DNA of 64,000 nt from Sulfurospirillum_A sp029027265 (GTDB taxonomy: Bacteria > Campylobacterota > Campylobacteria > Campylobacterales > Sulfurospirillaceae), in the NCBI GenBank assembly GCA_029027265.1, contig CP093061.1, forward strand, positions 930,001 to 994,000, written 5' to 3'. The notes beneath the pieces were generated by a model. The model was not told the DNA's origin. It searched no databases and was given only the letters and a program-made list of their open reading frames with translations. The position numbers and the translations under genes are program-made. Below are positions 1 to 8,418 of the stretch, piece after piece; position 1 is the first letter of the stretch, and the number at the start of each line of letters is the position of its first letter.

Positions 1-1157
1 AAAAAATAGTTACTAAACAAAAAGTTTTAAATTCAAAAAGCAAAGTTGAAAGAAGTATAAATAGAAGGTTGAATGATGTTGCAAAAGATATACTAAAAGA
101 GGAAAAAAACTTAACTAGCATAAAGCGACAGATAGAAAACTTGGGAAAAAATATAGTAAATAATGAGAATATTGTAAAAGATAAAGAGGTAAATCTTAAG
201 CACCTAGCAACTCAAAATATGAAATTAATAAGAAATAAAAGAGAATTAGAGAACAAAATTGTAAAAATTATTGCTGAAGATTTTTCTTTTTATCTTATAT
301 CAGATAAAAACTATCAAGATTCAAGTGACAACATTTTAGTAGAAGAAGCGGTAGATAAAATAGGCATAATTATGCAAAAAGAGTTCTCAAAACTTTCACG
401 TGATTATGACAGAATTAACACAAGAATAGATGTTCAAAATTCTCAAATAATAAGTATAAAAAGCTCAATAGAGACATTGAAAAATAAAAAAATAAAATAT
501 TCATTACTTGAAAAATCAAAACAAAAAAGTATAAAAAAACTAAACGGACAAAGAGCTTCATATAAAAGAAGATTGCTTAAAATTGCAAAAGAGAGAAGTG
601 AACTCAGAGCAACTCTTAAAAAACTAAAAATTATAAAAGCAAAAGAAGATAAAGCACAGAAGAGAAAAAGACTTGCTGCAATAAAAAAAGCACAGGGTGA
701 TTCAAAAATTAATGGGAAGATGACAGTAAGACAGATAGGTTCATCATATCAAAATAGTAGGGTGAAAAGGTACAGGGGCAAAAAAACTATTGCACCATTA
801 GACAGTTTTACTATAAAAAGAAAATTTGGAAGATATACAGACCCTATTTATAAGATTAAAATCTTTAATGAATCAGTTATCTTGACCTCAAAAATAAAAA
901 ATGCAAAAGTAAAAAATGTATTAAATGGGAAAGTGGTCTATGCAAAAAATACAGCAGTTTTAGATAGAGTAGTAATAATTGAAAATAGCTATGGAATACA
1001 CACCATATACGCCCATCTTTCAAAAATAGCACCAACTATAAAAGTAGGAAAAAAGATAAAAAAAGGTTATGTAATAGGAAGAGTAGAGAAAGATCTCTCT
1101 TTTGAAGTTACACAAAAAAGTTATCATATCAATCCTTTAGAGTTGATAAAATACTAA
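1..1157 (+). CDS. EnvC-like murein hydrolase activator, degenerate LytM domain (5' end outside window)
   Basis: The frame is open to the left edge, so the start and any signal peptide lie outside the window; an in-frame TTG at 69 lacks a convincing ribosome site. The visible part is a long Lys/Glu-rich coiled coil (to about codon 230) and then a LytM/M23-type domain. That domain keeps the beta-sheet pattern (YGIHTIYAHLSKI, GYVIGRV) but lacks the zinc ligands: where active peptidases have HxxxD and HLHFEI this one has IFNESV and LSFEV. Coiled coil plus dead LytM is the architecture of EnvC/NlpD-type factors that switch on periplasmic amidases. The amidase gene at 6667 is a natural partner, which is inference. 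It is followed after 42 bases by pyrH. Confidence 0.8.
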   Translation, partial: KIVTKQKVLNSKSKVERSINRRLNDVAKDILKEEKNLTSIKRQIENLGKNIVNNENIVKDKEVNLKHLATQNMKLIRNKRELENKIVKIIAEDFSFYLISDKNYQDSSDNILVEEAVDKIGIIMQKEFSKLSRDYDRINTRIDVQNSQIISIKSSIETLKNKKIKYSLLEKSKQKSIKKLNGQRASYKRRLLKIAKERSELRATLKKLKIIKAKEDKAQKRKRLAAIKKAQGDSKINGKMTVRQIGSSYQNSRVKRYRGKKTIAPLDSFTIKRKFGRYTDPIYKIKIFNESVILTSKIKNAKVKNVLNGKVVYAKNTAVLDRVVIIENSYGIHTIYAHLSKIAPTIKVGKKIKKGYVIGRVEKDLSFEVTQKSYHINPLELIKY

Positions 1158-1199
1158 GGTATTTTATTGTATAATCCGCGAAAATAACAAGGTGATAAT

Positions 1200-1919
1200 A
1201 TGGGGAATAAAAGAGTATTAGTAAAGTTTTCAGGTGAAGCGTTAGCCGGTGAGAATGGGTTTGGTATCGATACGTCTATATTAAAGTTTATTGCAGATGA
1301 AATAAAAACATTAATAAACAGTGGTATAGAAGTTGGTATTGTTATTGGTGGCGGTAATATCATTCGTGGTGTTAGTGCTGCAAAAGATGGAATTATTAAA
1401 AGAACAAGTGGTGACTATATGGGTATGTTATCGACTGTTATAAATTCAATTGCAATGCAAGAAGCAATAGAGCATGTTGGAATGGAAGTAAGAGTTCAAA
1501 GTGCCATAAAAATGGAAGCAATTTGTGAAACTTTTATAGTAAGACGTGCTCAACGTCATCTTCAAAAAGGAAGAATAGTAATTTTTGCAGCAGGAACGGG
1601 AAACCCATACTTTACAACTGATACAGCTGCAACTCTTAGAGCAATTGAAATTGGTGCAGATATGATTATAAAAGCTACAAAAGTTGATGGAGTTTACGAT
1701 AAAGACCCTAAGAAATTTTTAGATGCACAAAAACTAAATGAGCTTACATACGACAGAGCTATGAGTGACCATATAAAAGTAATGGATGATACTGCTATAG
1801 CCTTAGCAAAAGACAATAAATTACCAATCGTAGTTTGTAACATGTTTGTAAAAAATAACCTTTTAGATATTATAAATGGTGATTATTCAAAGTGTTCAAT
1901 AGTTAAAAAAGCAGATTAA
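1200..1919 (+). CDS. pyrH: UMP kinase
   Basis: Phosphorylates UMP to UDP in pyrimidine nucleotide synthesis; cytoplasmic. The 239-residue length and the amino-acid-kinase fold signatures match the family: KFSGEALAG at the N-terminus, the glycine loop GIVIGGGNIIRG, and the substrate/ATP region GTGNPYFTTDTAATLRAIEI, followed by KVDGVYDKDPKK. ATG is preceded by AAGGTGATAAT, a usable Shine-Dalgarno. It heads a run of codirectional genes (rpoZ, spoT, tyrS) typical of Campylobacterota. No anomaly seen. Confidence 0.97.
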   Translation: MGNKRVLVKFSGEALAGENGFGIDTSILKFIADEIKTLINSGIEVGIVIGGGNIIRGVSAAKDGIIKRTSGDYMGMLSTVINSIAMQEAIEHVGMEVRVQSAIKMEAICETFIVRRAQRHLQKGRIVIFAAGTGNPYFTTDTAATLRAIEIGADMIIKATKVDGVYDKDPKKFLDAQKLNELTYDRAMSDHIKVMDDTAIALAKDNKLPIVVCNMFVKNNLLDIINGDYSKCSIVKKAD

Positions 1920-1930
1920 AAATAAAGGAG

Positions 1931-1972
1931 CGGGACTGGTTGCTTTTAGAGAGTAAAAGATACCTGTACCCG
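1931..1972 (+). promoter_or_regulatory. Imperfect hairpin in the pyrH-rpoZ spacer
   Basis: Outer arms CGGG/CCCG enclose GG/CC pairs and a perfect inner stem CTTTTA/TAAAAG with loop GAGAG, with small internal mismatches between. No T-run follows, so it does not look like an ordinary terminator. It ends about 20 bases before the rpoZ start and could be a leader structure or processing site. The structure is seen directly; the role is inference. Confidence 0.45.
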
Positions 1973-1991
1973 ACATCAAAAAAGGAATAAA

Positions 1992-2210
1992 ATGAGAACA
2001 GAAAAAATAACAGCAAAAGCTTTAAAGTTTGTAAATGATGACAGATATAAATTAGCGTTACTAGTAGCAAAACGTGCAGAGCAGTTAGCAAATGGTGCAG
2101 AGCCATTGGTAAAAAGAGAAGATGCAAATAGCAAGTTTACAGATATTGCACTTTTAGAAGTGGCTGAAGGAAAAGTATCTATTGAATCTTTCTTGGACAA
2201 AGAAGAGTAG
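1992..2210 (+). CDS. rpoZ: RNA polymerase omega subunit
   Basis: Small (72 residues) omega subunit that helps RNA polymerase assembly and, in many bacteria, contributes to a ppGpp binding site. The N-terminal MRTEKITAKAL, the central DDRYKLALLVAKRAEQLANG and the acidic C-terminus fit the short omega proteins of Campylobacterota. A GGAAT ribosome site lies 7 bases before ATG. It sits ten bases upstream of the ppGpp enzyme gene spoT, the same order as in many proteobacteria, which supports the call. Confidence 0.93.
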   Translation: MRTEKITAKALKFVNDDRYKLALLVAKRAEQLANGAEPLVKREDANSKFTDIALLEVAEGKVSIESFLDKEE

Positions 2211-2220
2211 ATAACTAACA

Positions 2221-4374
2221 ATGGAACGGTTAATTGAGCGTGTTAAATTGTGTAAAGAAGTAGATGATGCTATAGAGTTTCTGTATGAGTATATTCCAAA
2301 GAGTGAGCAAGTAGAAAAAGCACTATTTTTTACTCAACAAAAACATGAAGGTCAGTTTCGTAAGAGTGGAGAAGCGTATGCAATCCACCCTATACTTGTT
2401 TCTGTATTTGTTGCGTACTTAGGCGGTGATGAAGATATGATTATTGCTGGTCTTTTACATGATGTTGTAGAAGATACCTGTTGTTTAATTGGTGAAGTTT
2501 CAAAAGAGTTCAATAATGAAGTAGCCCATTTAGTTGAGGGATTGACTAAAATAATGGAAATACGTGATAGTGAACTGATACCATCAAACTCAAATGAGAA
2601 GATTATATCTTCAGCATTAAGTTTTAGAAAGATGCTTTTAGCATCTACTAATGATATAAGAGTTTTAGTTATTAAACTTTGTGATAGACTTCACAACATG
2701 CTTACACTTGATTCTTTAAGCATATCAAAACAGAGAAGAATTAGTGAAGAGACTATTGTTGTTTATGGACCAATAGCACATAGACTAGGTATCTCTTCGA
2801 TAAAAAACCATTTAGAAGATTTGAGTTTTAAATATGCTCTTCCAAGTGAATATAAAAAAATAGATGATTACATACAAGAACACTCTCAGCAACTTCAATT
2901 AAGACTAAATCACTTTACTTCAGAAACAAAAACGTTGATGTTAAAAAATGGTTTTATTGAGAATGATTTTGACATAGAGAAACGAGTAAAACATTACTAC
3001 TCAATTTATCTTAAAATGCAAAGAAAAGGTATCTCTATTGAAGAGGTTCTTGATATGCTTGCGATTAGAGTTATAGTTAATGAACCAATAGATTGTTACC
3101 GTGCACTGGGCATTATTCATCAAAATTTTAATCCACTTATTTCCAGATTTAAAGATTATATTGCAATACCAAAAGAAAATGGTTATCAAACTATACACAC
3201 AACAGTTTTTGATAACAAATCTATTATAGAGTCACAAATACGTACAAAAGACATGCATAAAACCGCAGAGTTTGGAGTAGCTGCTCACTGGAAATATAAA
3301 AGTGGTGGACTAAATCCAAAACTAGAGTGGCTAAATGACTTTAAAGCACAAGATGAAGCAAGTGAAAATATTGAAGAATTTTATGACATAGCAAAAGACA
3401 ATTTATATAGCGAAGATATAGCTGTTTTTTCTCCTAAAGGAGATATTTTTACACTTTCTCGAGGTGCTACTGTTTTGGATTTTGCTTATGAAGTTCATAC
3501 AGAAGTTGGAGCATATGCAAAAGAAGCATATGTAAACAAACAAAAAACTCCATTTTTAACAGAACTCAAAAATGGTGATATTGTAAGAATTATTACCTCT
3601 AAAGAACCGCGTTTTAGATGTAGTTGGGTCAATAGTGTAAAAACAGGAAAAGCAAGAAATGCTATAGCTGTAAATTGTCGTCAAAAAATGAAAGAGATAA
3701 ATAACAAAGTAGCTATAGAGATACTGGTATCTGTTTTTAACGTAAGAGATAGAAAACTAAGACATTGGTTAGAAAAAGAAAATATAACGAGTAAAATTTA
3801 TAAAATTGCAACTGATTCTATTTATTTCAAAAACGTAGTAAACGTTCTTAAAAAATATCCAAAAAGTGATAAAATTTTATTTCCATTTTTAAATCTAAAC
3901 AGATATAATATTAAAAAACAGAAGTTTGATAATATAGTTATTTATTCAAATCAAAACGTTTCAAATGTACTTTTTGACTATTGTTGTCACCCTAAACGTG
4001 GTGATGATATCATAGGATTTAAAAAAGGCAGTGAAGTTATGGTTCATCATAAGTTTTGTGAACGTGCTTCAATGTTTATGGAACAAAAAGATCAGATGAT
4101 ATTTGTGAAGTGGACAAGAGAAGCACCAGAGAGATACAAACTTATAGTAGGGCTAGAAAATAAAAGAGGCTCTTTAGCCATCTTTTTACAATATTTGGCT
4201 AAAATGCAAATTAATCTTGTAACTATAGAGTTAGGTCAATCCCAAGAGGGTCATGCAGATTATTTTGAAATGATACTTGAGCTACCAGATAAAAATATAG
4301 AGTCAGCAAGGGAAAAATTAAAAGCTAGATATAGAGTTATAGATTTTGTATCTGTAAATGATGTATATAAATAG
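2221..4374 (+). CDS. spoT: Bifunctional (p)ppGpp synthetase/hydrolase
   Basis: Makes and degrades the alarmone (p)ppGpp and so controls the stringent response. Length 717 residues fits long RSH proteins. Domains in order: HD hydrolase (about 40-190, with H56 and the HD pair in LLHDVVEDT near 80), synthetase (about 230-380, with RFKDYIAIPKENGYQTIHT), TGS (about 400-460, VFSPKGDIFTLSRGATVLDF), helical region, and a C-terminal ACT domain (about 640-717). Both catalytic halves look intact, as expected for the single long RSH enzyme of this phylum. It lies in the same run as rpoZ and tyrS. The Shine-Dalgarno before ATG is weak, so translation may depend on rpoZ. Confidence 0.95.
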   Translation: MERLIERVKLCKEVDDAIEFLYEYIPKSEQVEKALFFTQQKHEGQFRKSGEAYAIHPILVSVFVAYLGGDEDMIIAGLLHDVVEDTCCLIGEVSKEFNNEVAHLVEGLTKIMEIRDSELIPSNSNEKIISSALSFRKMLLASTNDIRVLVIKLCDRLHNMLTLDSLSISKQRRISEETIVVYGPIAHRLGISSIKNHLEDLSFKYALPSEYKKIDDYIQEHSQQLQLRLNHFTSETKTLMLKNGFIENDFDIEKRVKHYYSIYLKMQRKGISIEEVLDMLAIRVIVNEPIDCYRALGIIHQNFNPLISRFKDYIAIPKENGYQTIHTTVFDNKSIIESQIRTKDMHKTAEFGVAAHWKYKSGGLNPKLEWLNDFKAQDEASENIEEFYDIAKDNLYSEDIAVFSPKGDIFTLSRGATVLDFAYEVHTEVGAYAKEAYVNKQKTPFLTELKNGDIVRIITSKEPRFRCSWVNSVKTGKARNAIAVNCRQKMKEINNKVAIEILVSVFNVRDRKLRHWLEKENITSKIYKIATDSIYFKNVVNVLKKYPKSDKILFPFLNLNRYNIKKQKFDNIVIYSNQNVSNVLFDYCCHPKRGDDIIGFKKGSEVMVHHKFCERASMFMEQKDQMIFVKWTREAPERYKLIVGLENKRGSLAIFLQYLAKMQINLVTIELGQSQEGHADYFEMILELPDKNIESAREKLKARYRVIDFVSVNDVYK

Positions 4375-4386
4375 AAAGAGAGAAAA

Positions 4387-5586
4387 ATGATTAAAGAAGC
4401 GATAAGTGAAATAAAACGTGGAGTTGCTGAAATCATAGATATGGAACGTATTGAAGTTCTTTTAAAAGAGTATTTTGAGAATGGTAAAAACTATTATGTA
4501 AAAGCTGGATTTGATCCGACTGCTCCTGACTTACATCTAGGACATACTGTTTTACTACAAAAAATGGCAGTTTTACAAAAATATGGTGCTATTGTTCAGT
4601 TTCTTATAGGGGATTTTACAGGTATGATTGGTGATCCAACAGGAAAAAATGAGACTAGAAAAAAGCTAGATCGTGAGACAGTTTTAAAAAATGCAGAGAG
4701 TTATAAAGAACAAGTTTTTAAAGTACTAGATCCTGCAAAAACAGAAGTTATGTTTAACTCTGAGTGGCTAGAAAAACTAGGAGCTTCTGGAATTATAGAG
4801 CTGACAACAACTTTTAACGTAGCTCGTATGCTAGAGCGTGAAGATTTTGAGAAACGTTATAAATCTCAAACTCCAATTTCAATAAGTGAGTTTTTATACC
4901 CACTTCTTCAAGGTTACGATAGCGTAGCTATGAATTGTGATATAGAGATGGGAGGAACTGACCAAAAGTTTAACCTTCTTATGGGTAGACAACTTCAACG
5001 TACGTATAACGTAGGAAAAGAGCAAGCAGTAGTTATGATGCCGCTTCTTGAAGGTCTTGATGGTGTAAATAAAATGAGTAAATCTCTTAATAATTATATT
5101 GGTGTTACAGATAAACCAAGTGATATGTTTGGAAAAGTGCTTAGCATTAGCGATGATTTAATGTGGAGATACTATGAACTTTTAAGCTCACTTAGTCTTG
5201 AAGAAATAGCTACATGTAGAGAAGATGTAAAGAGTGGTAAACTGCATCCAAAATTAGCAAAAGAGAATTTGGCTACAGAGTTAGTGACTAGATATCATAA
5301 TGAAGAAGATGCAAAAAAAGCAAAAGAAGAGTTCAATAATGTTCATAAAAAAAATGAACTACCATCAAATATAAAAGAGTTTGATTTAGAAGGTCCAATT
5401 TGGATAGCAAAAGCATTGGTAGAGTGTAAGATATCTCCATCGACTTCACAATCACGCCGTGATATAAAACAAGGTGCAGTTAAATTAAATCAAGAAAAAA
5501 TAAGTGATGAGCAGTTACAGTTAGATAAAGGTGAGTATATACTTCAAGTTGGAAAAAGAAAATTTGCTAAGTTAAAGGTAATATAA
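4387..5586 (+). CDS. tyrS: Tyrosyl-tRNA synthetase
   Basis: Charges tRNA-Tyr. 399 residues, class I synthetase: HIGH-type motif in PDLHLGHT near residue 50, tyrosine-pocket region GGTDQKFNLLMGRQLQ, KMSKS near residue 229, and a C-terminal S4 RNA-binding domain (about 335-399). A strong AGAGAGAAAA stretch precedes ATG, 12 bases after spoT. Its stop overlaps the next start by one base, suggesting coupled translation with the nitronate monooxygenase gene. One TACATGTA palindrome lies inside at 5211-5218. Confidence 0.96.
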   Translation: MIKEAISEIKRGVAEIIDMERIEVLLKEYFENGKNYYVKAGFDPTAPDLHLGHTVLLQKMAVLQKYGAIVQFLIGDFTGMIGDPTGKNETRKKLDRETVLKNAESYKEQVFKVLDPAKTEVMFNSEWLEKLGASGIIELTTTFNVARMLEREDFEKRYKSQTPISISEFLYPLLQGYDSVAMNCDIEMGGTDQKFNLLMGRQLQRTYNVGKEQAVVMMPLLEGLDGVNKMSKSLNNYIGVTDKPSDMFGKVLSISDDLMWRYYELLSSLSLEEIATCREDVKSGKLHPKLAKENLATELVTRYHNEEDAKKAKEEFNNVHKKNELPSNIKEFDLEGPIWIAKALVECKISPSTSQSRRDIKQGAVKLNQEKISDEQLQLDKGEYILQVGKRKFAKLKVI

Positions 5587-6683
5587 TGTCATTTAAACCA
5601 TTAAAAATAGGTAAATATACTATGAAATATCCCATAGTTCAAGGTGGTATGGGACTTGGAATTAGTTGGGACAGACTTGCAGGAACAATGAGCAGTGAAG
5701 GTGGACTGGGAGTTGTAAGTTCAGTGGGAACTGGTTATTATGATGAGCGAAAATATAGTGATAAAGATATAAATGAAAGACCTCTTCATGAATCTAACTT
5801 TTATTCGAGCAAAGGCTTAAAAGCTATTATCGATAATGCTAGAAAAATTGCTAATGGCAATCCAATAGCAGTAAATATACTCTATGCAAGTAATGATTAT
5901 GAGAGAATTGCACGTGATGCATGTGCTTCTGGGATTGATATCATCATAACAGGAGCAGGACTTCCTACAAATATGCCTGAGTTTACTGAGGGTTATCCAG
6001 ATGTGGCACTTGTGCCTATCGTATCTTCTGTAAAAGCTTTGAAAATAATCTGTAAAAGATGGACAAAAAGATACAACAGACTTCCTGATGCAGTGGTAGT
6101 TGAAGGACCACTTAGTGGAGGACATCAGGGCTTTACTTATGAGCAGTGCGCACAAGATGAATACCAGTTAGAAAATTTAATTAAACCTATCAAAGAAGAG
6201 ATAAAAAATTGGGGAGATTTTCCTTTGATCGCTGCTGGTGGTGTTTGGGATAAAAATGATATAGAACGTATGATGGAACTTGGAGCTAATGGTGTCCAGA
6301 TGGGAACACGTTTCATAGGAACACATGAGTGTGATGCACATGATAACTTTAAAGAAATTATATTAGGAGCAAAAAAGGAAGATATAAAACTTCTAAAATC
6401 TCCAGTTGGATACCCTGCTCGTGGTGTAAGAACAAATCTAATAAAATTAGTTGAAAAAAGAGAAGGTCCTCCTATTAAATGTATAAGTAATTGCGTATCT
6501 CCTTGTAAAAGAGGTATTGAAGCCAAAGCAGTTGGATATTGTATTGCTGATAGTCTTTCTGATGCATTTCTTGGAAAAAAAGAAACAGGACTGTTTTTTA
6601 CGGGAGCAAATGGATATAAACTTAATGAGATTATAAGTGTTAAGGAACTACTAAGTAAGTTGATAAATGGCGAAAATAGTTAG
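5586..6683 (+). CDS. Nitronate monooxygenase family flavoprotein
   Basis: FMN-dependent TIM-barrel enzyme of the NMO/2-nitropropane dioxygenase family; family members oxidise alkyl nitronates or act in fatty-acid enoyl reduction, so the substrate here is not certain. Seen in the 365-residue protein: N-terminal PIVQGGMGLGISWDRLAG, the VVEGPLSGGHQGF loop with the histidine used by nitronate monooxygenases, phosphate-binding PLIAAGGVWDKNDI and GANGVQMGTRFIGT. A Cys-rich stretch (CISNCVSPCKRG) follows. It overlaps tyrS by one base and the amidase gene by 17 bases. Confidence 0.85.
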   Translation: MSFKPLKIGKYTMKYPIVQGGMGLGISWDRLAGTMSSEGGLGVVSSVGTGYYDERKYSDKDINERPLHESNFYSSKGLKAIIDNARKIANGNPIAVNILYASNDYERIARDACASGIDIIITGAGLPTNMPEFTEGYPDVALVPIVSSVKALKIICKRWTKRYNRLPDAVVVEGPLSGGHQGFTYEQCAQDEYQLENLIKPIKEEIKNWGDFPLIAAGGVWDKNDIERMMELGANGVQMGTRFIGTHECDAHDNFKEIILGAKKEDIKLLKSPVGYPARGVRTNLIKLVEKREGPPIKCISNCVSPCKRGIEAKAVGYCIADSLSDAFLGKKETGLFFTGANGYKLNEIISVKELLSKLINGENS

Positions 6684-8094
6684 ATTACTATTTTTAATCT
6701 TCTTTACATGTAGCACACTTATAGGTGCTACTAACTATATAAAAGAGTTACTCTCTTACGATAAAAAGATAATAACCTTAAATGATGATGAACTTTTACG
6801 AGTTCATCATGCTCTTAAAAGTATTTATATTCATTCTATTGTAAATAACGATGCGTCATTAAAAAAAGAGGCATTAAAACGTCTTGTAAAAACTTCAAAT
6901 ATTTTAAGGCTTGATTCCTCTGGTTATACCAAAGAGTTAGCTACTTTACAAAAAAGAATTTTAAAGAAAAAACCTATTGTAAAAAAGAAGCAAAAAAGTG
7001 TTCCAAAAAAATTGAAAGTTATAACTCAAAAAATGGGTAAACATAGTAAGTATTTACCGAATTTAAAAGCTATCTCTAACGAAGGAGATAGATTGGTTCT
7101 TCGTTTTGATAAAAAAATAACTAGCAAAGAGATAAAATCTTTTCAGCTTAAAAGTAAGAGTAGTTTTAGAGAAGTTTTTGATATAAAAGGAGTTATTCCT
7201 TTTGTCCCTCACATAAAAGTACCAAAAGAGTTAAATGAGCTTAGAATTGCTCAATATAATAGTAAAACTATTAGAATAGTTTTTCAAAGAACTTCTATTT
7301 TAAAGTCTAATATTATTGTAAGAGGTACGAAAGTAGAGATTTTTTATAGCACAAAGAAAAAAAGTGTTAAACAAATAAAAATAGAAAAAAGCTATGATAA
7401 GTTTACAAAGTCTTTGCCATCAAATAAAATAATAGTTATAGATGCTGGACATGGTGGGAAAGATGGAGGAGCAGTAGGAACTAGAACAAAATTTGAAAAA
7501 AATGTCGTTTTACAGATTGCTCTTAAAACTGGAAAAGCACTTCAAAAAAGAGGCTATAGAGTCTACTACACAAGAACAATAGATAAATTTATAAAACTAA
7601 GAAATAGAACAAAATATGCAAATAGAAAAGGAGCTGACCTCTTTTTATCTATTCATGCAAATGCTTCAAATAAAAAGTCACTTCATGGTGTAGAGACATT
7701 TTTTCTTTCACCTGCAAGAAGTAAAAGAAGTAAAAATGTGGCTGCCCTTGAAAATAAATCAGATATTCAAGAGATGAATTATTTTTCAAAGCAAACTTTT
7801 TTAAATGTATTTAATAGAGAAAAAATTATCTTAGCAAATAAACTTGCGCTTGATGTTCAACAAGGTATGTTAAATCGTCTAAAAGCAAAGTATGGTGGAA
7901 TAAAAGATGGTGGAGTAAGAGAAGCACCATTTTGGGTTCTTGTAGGTGCTCAAATGCCAGCTATCTTAATTGAGACTGGTTATATATCAAATAAAACTGA
8001 AAGAAAAAGAATTTTTAATTCACATTATCAAGACCTCATGTCAAAGGGAATTGCAGATGGAATAGATAGTTATTTTATGAAAAGTGAGTATTAA
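6667..8094 (+). CDS. amiC: N-acetylmuramoyl-L-alanine amidase, AmiA/B/C type
   Basis: Periplasmic zinc amidase that cuts the stem peptide from murein during cell separation. 475 residues: N-terminal signal peptide (KIVRLLFLIFFTCSTLIGA), a charged linker, an AMIN-like domain (about 130-240) for envelope targeting, and an Amidase_3 domain (about 255-475) with zinc ligands in DAGHGGKDGG, the following Glu, LFLSIHANAS and the catalytic Glu in AILIETGYISN. Family members are kept inactive until an EnvC/NlpD factor binds; such a factor is encoded at the left edge. Only one base separates its stop from an IS256 relic at 8096. Confidence 0.92.
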   Translation: MAKIVRLLFLIFFTCSTLIGATNYIKELLSYDKKIITLNDDELLRVHHALKSIYIHSIVNNDASLKKEALKRLVKTSNILRLDSSGYTKELATLQKRILKKKPIVKKKQKSVPKKLKVITQKMGKHSKYLPNLKAISNEGDRLVLRFDKKITSKEIKSFQLKSKSSFREVFDIKGVIPFVPHIKVPKELNELRIAQYNSKTIRIVFQRTSILKSNIIVRGTKVEIFYSTKKKSVKQIKIEKSYDKFTKSLPSNKIIVIDAGHGGKDGGAVGTRTKFEKNVVLQIALKTGKALQKRGYRVYYTRTIDKFIKLRNRTKYANRKGADLFLSIHANASNKKSLHGVETFFLSPARSKRSKNVAALENKSDIQEMNYFSKQTFLNVFNREKIILANKLALDVQQGMLNRLKAKYGGIKDGGVREAPFWVLVGAQMPAILIETGYISNKTERKRIFNSHYQDLMSKGIADGIDSYFMKSEY

Positions 8095-8095
8095 A

Positions 8096-8218
8096 GAGAC
8101 CGTAAAATAAACTGTGTAAACCCACCTCTTACTCCTAAATCACTTAGTATATTTTAACATAATTTCACTAAAAAATATACTAAGTTGTGGATAAATCTCA
8201 AACTAATTTCGACTTAAT
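8096..8218 (-). mobile_element. Right-end relic of an IS256-family element
   Basis: This stretch matches, in reverse orientation, the right end of the complete element at 60379-61725, including the terminal repeat (GAGAC..GTAAA..AACTGTGTAAACCCACC), the last transposase codons and the inverted pair CTTAGTATATTTT/AAAATATACTAAG around the stop. By eye only a handful of differences occur over about 120 bases; similarity stops near 8218. The rest of the element is gone. Insertion lies one base after the amiC stop. Confidence 0.85.
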
Positions 8219-8238
8219 AGAAAATATTTCAGGCTAAA

Positions 8239-8360
8239 TTATTCTTTTTTCTTATTGGTCGAATGCAGGATAATCATCTATAATTTTCAACTTCAAACTT
8301 TTATTCAAATCACGATGTATTTTTATCAACATTTTCATAGGTGAAAAACTCCACCATTTA
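8239..8360 (-). pseudogene. Transposase C-terminal fragment, minus strand
   Basis: The reverse complement closely resembles 17780-17909 and encodes parts of the same protein end (GG.FSPMKMLIKIHR, KSLKLKI.DDY). It is a relic of the same unidentified transposase family found at 17.7 kb. The pattern is typical of transposase C-termini, but the family cannot be named safely. It lies between the IS256 relic and the IS3 element. Confidence 0.65.
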
Positions 8361-8418
8361 AACAGCCTGAATTTAAAAGAGCAAATAACTTAAAAAGGGA
8401 TAATTATGAGCATTATAA

